Part shown: positions 60,659 through 64,000 of the stretch, piece by piece
How the letters are laid out: the number at the start of each line of letters is the position of its first letter
Numbering within the stretch: position 1 is the first letter of the stretch
NCBI GenBank assembly: GCA_021777755.1
Contig: JAJYDE010000005.1
Span: 42,146 to 106,145, forward strand
From: Deltaproteobacteria bacterium
GTDB lineage: Bacteria > Desulfobacterota > Syntrophobacteria > Syntrophobacterales > Syntrophobacteraceae
Reading direction: 5' to 3'
Length of the DNA stretch: 64,000 nucleotides
Notes under the pieces: model-generated
What the model saw: the letters and a program-made list of their open reading frames with translations, nothing else
What the model was told of the DNA's origin: nothing
Databases searched by the model: none
Position numbers and translations under genes: made by a program

Positions 60659-61536
60659 CGTCGATCCCCTTCATAAACATTTGCGTTCGTCGAGGCCACA
60701 GCCCTTCCGGCAAGGGACCCCTGGAGATTGCGGATCATCTTTGCGCTTTCCCTGACCGTCTTTTTGATCGTGTAAATCTCCTTGTAGAGATCATCCATCT
60801 CTTTATTGGTCGGGATGGGAAGAAACTGCAGAAAATCGGTCAAGACCCCGTTTGCCGATATCCTGAAAGCCGCCGTTTCGTCCAGCAGACGGGAAAGCGA
60901 AGCCCGGTAGTCTTCAGACCTGAAAAGCTTCATGTAATGGCCCTCGAGCCCCTTTATCCAGTCTTTGTAATCGTCATCGGCCGTGAGCCTTCCGGCGTCT
61001 TTCCCCTCCTTTTCTTTTCCCATGTCGGCAAATGCTTTGTCGATGGGACCGCGGAGCAGCATCTGGAATTGCGACAGGGTCCTTTGATAGGAATGGAATT
61101 TATCGACCAGTTGAGCGATCTTTTCCTGGAAAACGCGGGTGAGCCCCACAGCAGGCATTCTTAGCAGGGGTTTCACAGCCCTTTCGTAAAAGTCGGTCCA
61201 ACCACCCGGAGCATCCATGGGAACGGCCGGTTTATTGTTCCAAAAAAGGGTGGAAAGTTCCCGGCTCATTCGACCTTGCCCCATCACCCGCAAGAAGGTC
61301 TCCAATAAAGGAGCGCTCCCGTTTGCGCCAGCCCCGGAGACCTCCCCGGCCGGCCACGAGGGGACAAAAGCTTTCCATATCCACATTTGTGCCTGGAAAT
61401 GGTTTTCGGACAAAACCAGGTCGGAGAGCGACAATGCCATTTCCTGCCAATCCCGAGCGGCCGAGAACCACAGGTTGGCTGTGGATTCCATCATTTCGGA
61501 GCCCGGAAAACTTTTCCAGTTCTCGCTTTGATTCAT
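60655..61536 (-). CDS. phaE: Class III PHA synthase subunit PhaE
   Basis: Alpha-helical PhaE-like protein immediately upstream of phaC with ATGA overlap; RNLQG C-terminal region, IPTNKEMDDLYKEIYTIKKTVRE. Confidence 0.85.
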   Translation of the reverse strand: MNQSENWKSFPGSEMMESTANLWFSAARDWQEMALSLSDLVLSENHFQAQMWIWKAFVPSWPAGEVSGAGANGSAPLLETFLRVMGQGRMSRELSTLFWNNKPAVPMDAPGGWTDFYERAVKPLLRMPAVGLTRVFQEKIAQLVDKFHSYQRTLSQFQMLLRGPIDKAFADMGKEKEGKDAGRLTADDDYKDWIKGLEGHYMKLFRSEDYRASLSRLLDETAAFRISANGVLTDFLQFLPIPTNKEMDDLYKEIYTIKKTVRESAKMIRNLQGSLAGRAVASTNANVYEGDRR

Positions 61537-62269
61537 GATAACAACCTCTGTTAAGCGCCTGTTGAAAAGGTTGGACAAAAAAGAGAGGAACAGCTTCGAA
61601 CCAGGATGAGCGAATTTATATCGCGCCGGGTGGCGATGCGATGGGGTATGTGCCGTATTTCGAAGGGGCGGGGAGTGGTAGTCGGCGAGCAGGTGGAGCA
61701 GTGTGTTGGTGCCCCGTGTCCCAATTGCGGCAGGGCCGACATTCCTGGAGTATTTGAGGGGGATCTTCCGCTCCGACCTTCACATGGACGCCCTCGGCCA
61801 AAATCTGCTTCCTCTCGCTCTGTCAGTTTTCTCGCGGTGAGCATTTTGCCCCATCTATTGCCTCTTCTCTTTTCCGCATCCATTGCCGTTTCTGTTTGCC
61901 GTTTGGCGCACGGGTGCCGGATGATGTATGTACTAGCCGCAAAGCTGGGCAGAAAAGGCGCGCTGTCGGGGCAAGGGGGGAGGCAATTACCGGGATTGTC
62001 ACCGAATTCGGAGATGCAACTTCGCCTCGTTCCGGATCAAAGAAAAGGAAGGAAAGGATCAGCTCAAATACCGGTTATGAACCGGTTCTTCAGGCAATGC
62101 CCGAAGGAAAGCTTTCCCCACGCAGAGCCAGGCAAGCCCGGCGGATTTTGGGTAGTAGGTCAATTTGAAGTGTCGCCTAAAAATTTCATCTTGTTTCGGG
62201 CAGCTGTTTCCGGTAGCACCCTATTGCGTCTCCGCTTTGAATCGTTATTCTTTAAGGAGAAATCGCCTT

Positions 62270-62530
62270 TTGTCCGAGTGTCTTCCAAGTTGGTCTACCG
62301 TCAAGGACTACGTCATTGCGTTCGGGTGGGTCAAGGGCGTTTTCACCATTTTTTTCTTTTTGGCTCACGCATGGATTTATTCGCTATATAGAGGAAGGCT
62401 TAAAGACAGGCAAAAGGAAATTGACCGGCTGGCCGAAGATAATCATGAATACCGAGAACGATTTTTGCGCCTGCTCGATATTCATCTCGGGAAAGGAAGA
62501 ACTCCTGCATCGAGGAGCGGGGAAAAATAG
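62270..62530 (+). CDS. Small single-TM hypothetical protein
   Basis: AGGAGA RBS then TTG start at 62270: LSECLPSWSTVKDYVIAFGWVKGVFTIFFFLAHAWIYSLYRGRLKDRQKEIDRLAEDNHEYRERFLRLLD; TM plus amphipathic helix. Confidence 0.6.
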   Translation: MSECLPSWSTVKDYVIAFGWVKGVFTIFFFLAHAWIYSLYRGRLKDRQKEIDRLAEDNHEYRERFLRLLDIHLGKGRTPASRSGEK

Positions 62531-62556
62531 CATCTTCCCATGCCTGGAGGACTAAA

Positions 62557-63114
62557 GTGATATTTTACGCCTTGATTGGTCCCGTCTTAATTTTGTCGTT
62601 GGTTATGCTGGTATATCTGCGTCGCCTAAAAAAACATGATGAAGTTCTCTATGCATTCTGCGAAATAAGGCGGGAAATAATGGCCATCCTACGCCGCGAT
62701 TTGTTTGAAATACAGAGGGAGAAATATGTAGGACTCAAGCATCTGCTTGATGCAACCGGTAACGCTATCCATTATTACAACGACAACAAAGCAACAATGT
62801 TCAACTATCGCAGATTTGCTCAATGGCTGAGAGATTCAAGGGCGTCAGCCGAAACCGTGCAGAGGCTGAATCTTCCTAATGATCCTGAAATTCTAAAAAT
62901 CCGAGAGCATTTTGGTGTGGCGATGGTTTCCGCCTTTTGCGCTTATACCCCATTATTCCGGTCTGAACTATTAATCAGAGTCTCGTTGCTCCTTTTGAGA
63001 ACCGCGGTGAATGCCGGTTGGCAACAAGCTGAAGGTATTTTCCAATTCGCAGATTGGTTTAGAAATTTCAGTTCAACAACAAGGGGAGGGCACAGCGCCT
63101 TGTGCCATCGCTAA
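62557..63114 (+). CDS. Hypothetical membrane-anchored protein
   Basis: GTG start after GGAGG; N-terminal TM IFYALIGPVLILSLVMLVYL then helical cytosolic region; 185 aa; no family recognised. Confidence 0.6.
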   Translation: MIFYALIGPVLILSLVMLVYLRRLKKHDEVLYAFCEIRREIMAILRRDLFEIQREKYVGLKHLLDATGNAIHYYNDNKATMFNYRRFAQWLRDSRASAETVQRLNLPNDPEILKIREHFGVAMVSAFCAYTPLFRSELLIRVSLLLLRTAVNAGWQQAEGIFQFADWFRNFSSTTRGGHSALCHR

Positions 63115-63209
63115 TTGGCCAGTTTTGCAATATTCTCAATAGTCCAACGCCTATCCGTAGCTCCTGCTTCCATCGCAGGGGTTACGAGCAAGCTCTGATG
63201 AGCCTTGGC

Positions 63210-63362
63210 TCATGAAATGGCATTCCGCGCCTTGCCAAGCGCTTCATCGGCAGGAATTCCGACAACCGCTCCCTGCTCCATCTCATCAAGGCGCCGCCCT
63301 GCCTCTTCAACCCAGAGATCTTCAATCTTAGTGTAACATTGAACGGAAGAATGATTCGCAAA
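63210..63362 (-). pseudogene. Remnant of an addiction-module antitoxin-like gene
   Basis: Minus-strand reading ...VNPQFANHSSVQCYTKIEDLWVEEAGRRLDEMEQGAVVGIPADEALGKARNAIS* resembles the C-terminal half of the 'addiction module component' (TIGR02574-like) family; no intact N-terminus or ATG start. Confidence 0.5.
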
Positions 63363-63370
63363 TTGAGGAT

Positions 63371-63685
63371 TCACTTCGAGGGCTTTGCGCCCGGTTGAGC
63401 CGCGGGAGGAAAATAAGGGATGTACAAAGGCATGTTTTGCAACATTTTCCAGGAATTATTCTCTTTTTCCTCTTCCTGCCGCTCTTCCTTCTTCATGGCC
63501 CGGTCCAAACCCGGATCGGTCGTGTAAGTGATGGAGTCCTTGGTTTCAATGCGGTCGGCAAGCAGGGTCCGCCCGGTTTCCGGGTTTTGGAGGATTTCAA
63601 CTTTCCGGGGCGCCGAAAAGGCCGTAGGATTGAGCCCAATCAGGCCCACTAGCAGAGCGATCAGCAGACAGACGGCTGTTTTCAT
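63371..63685 (-). CDS. Small exported hypothetical protein
   Basis: MKTAVCLLIALLVGLIGLNPTAFSAPRKVEILQNPETGRTLLADRIETKDSITYTTDPGLDRAMKKEERQEEEKENNSWKMLQNMPLYIPYFPP; signal peptide. Confidence 0.65.
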   Translation of the reverse strand: MKTAVCLLIALLVGLIGLNPTAFSAPRKVEILQNPETGRTLLADRIETKDSITYTTDPGLDRAMKKEERQEEEKENNSWKMLQNMPLYIPYFPPAAQPGAKPSK

Positions 63686-63702
63686 CGTTTTCCACCTAGA
63701 AA

Positions 63703-64000
63703 CTATAAATAGTCACCCCGCTTCCATTTAAGCGATTCCATGTATGCGGCGACCTTGGTTTCTTCGGCCAGGTCCCTCAACTTGGAGTTGGCGGGAAGGC
63801 CGCTCATCTTGTCGTCCAGCCCGGCAGCCTGCTGATTTATCTGTTCGATTAGCGAGTTGATATCCTTGGGGGACTTGACACCCTGAAGGGCGCTCTGCAG
63901 GGAATCCAGGGTCTCCTTGCTCGCGATCCCGTCGGCCGCCAGCGCCTGCCCGCGCGTCAGGTCCCGCTGGGCCAGGCCGGCGGCGAGACACGCCTGGCGG
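63703..64000 (-). CDS. C-terminal part of a helical protein (truncated by window end)
   Basis: Open minus-strand frame to the window end: ...RQACLAAGLAQRDLTRGQALAADGIASKETLDSLQSALQGVKSPKDINSLIEQINQQAAGLDDKMSGLPANSKLRDLAEETKVAAYMESLKWKRGDYL*. Not in the ORF track for lack of a start. Confidence 0.6.
   Translation of the reverse strand, partial: RQACLAAGLAQRDLTRGQALAADGIASKETLDSLQSALQGVKSPKDINSLIEQINQQAAGLDDKMSGLPANSKLRDLAEETKVAAYMESLKWKRGDYL

Noticed and set aside
61606-62391. 261-aa plus-strand ORF (MSEFISRRVAMRW...)
   Set aside because: No recognisable domain, erratic composition, overlaps the better-supported small gene at 62270 in another frame.

Overview
The window is a gene-dense, moderately high-GC bacterial chromosome segment. 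Gene content and order suggest a Desulfobacterota/syntroph-like anaerobe, which is an inference only. Main blocks: (i) a SPOR-domain fragment and hisD; (ii) an acyl-CoA catabolism block (SDR, 3-hydroxyacyl-CoA dehydrogenase, APH-type kinase, TetR, acyl-CoA dehydrogenase, histidine phosphatase) divergent from etfBA; (iii) four consecutive histidine-kinase genes without a DNA-binding response regulator, one with an Asp->Asn receiver, followed by a two-domain tandem DsrC/TusE-like protein; (iv) HelD-like helicase, collagen-like secreted protein and S41 protease; (v) ridA, prmA, icd and a thyX-dUTPase-tmk dTMP module; (vi) acyl-CoA ligase, DoxX, thiE and CIRCE-groESL; (vii) GT2, def-fmt-DUF116-rsmB, trpB2; (viii) two porins sharing an N-terminal helical module, then an RND tripartite pump with non-canonical proton-relay residues; (ix) GT9, pyrF, GspE/PilB ATPase, HDOD; (x) class III PHA synthase phaEC; (xi) an AT-richer accessory end with orphan small proteins and an antitoxin-like remnant. 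No rRNA, tRNA, CRISPR array or intact mobile element was recognised. The strongest leads for something new are the tandem DsrC-like protein beside the signalling block and the APH-kinase/acyl-CoA dehydrogenase cluster. All calls come from reading the sequence and ORF track; no database search was run.
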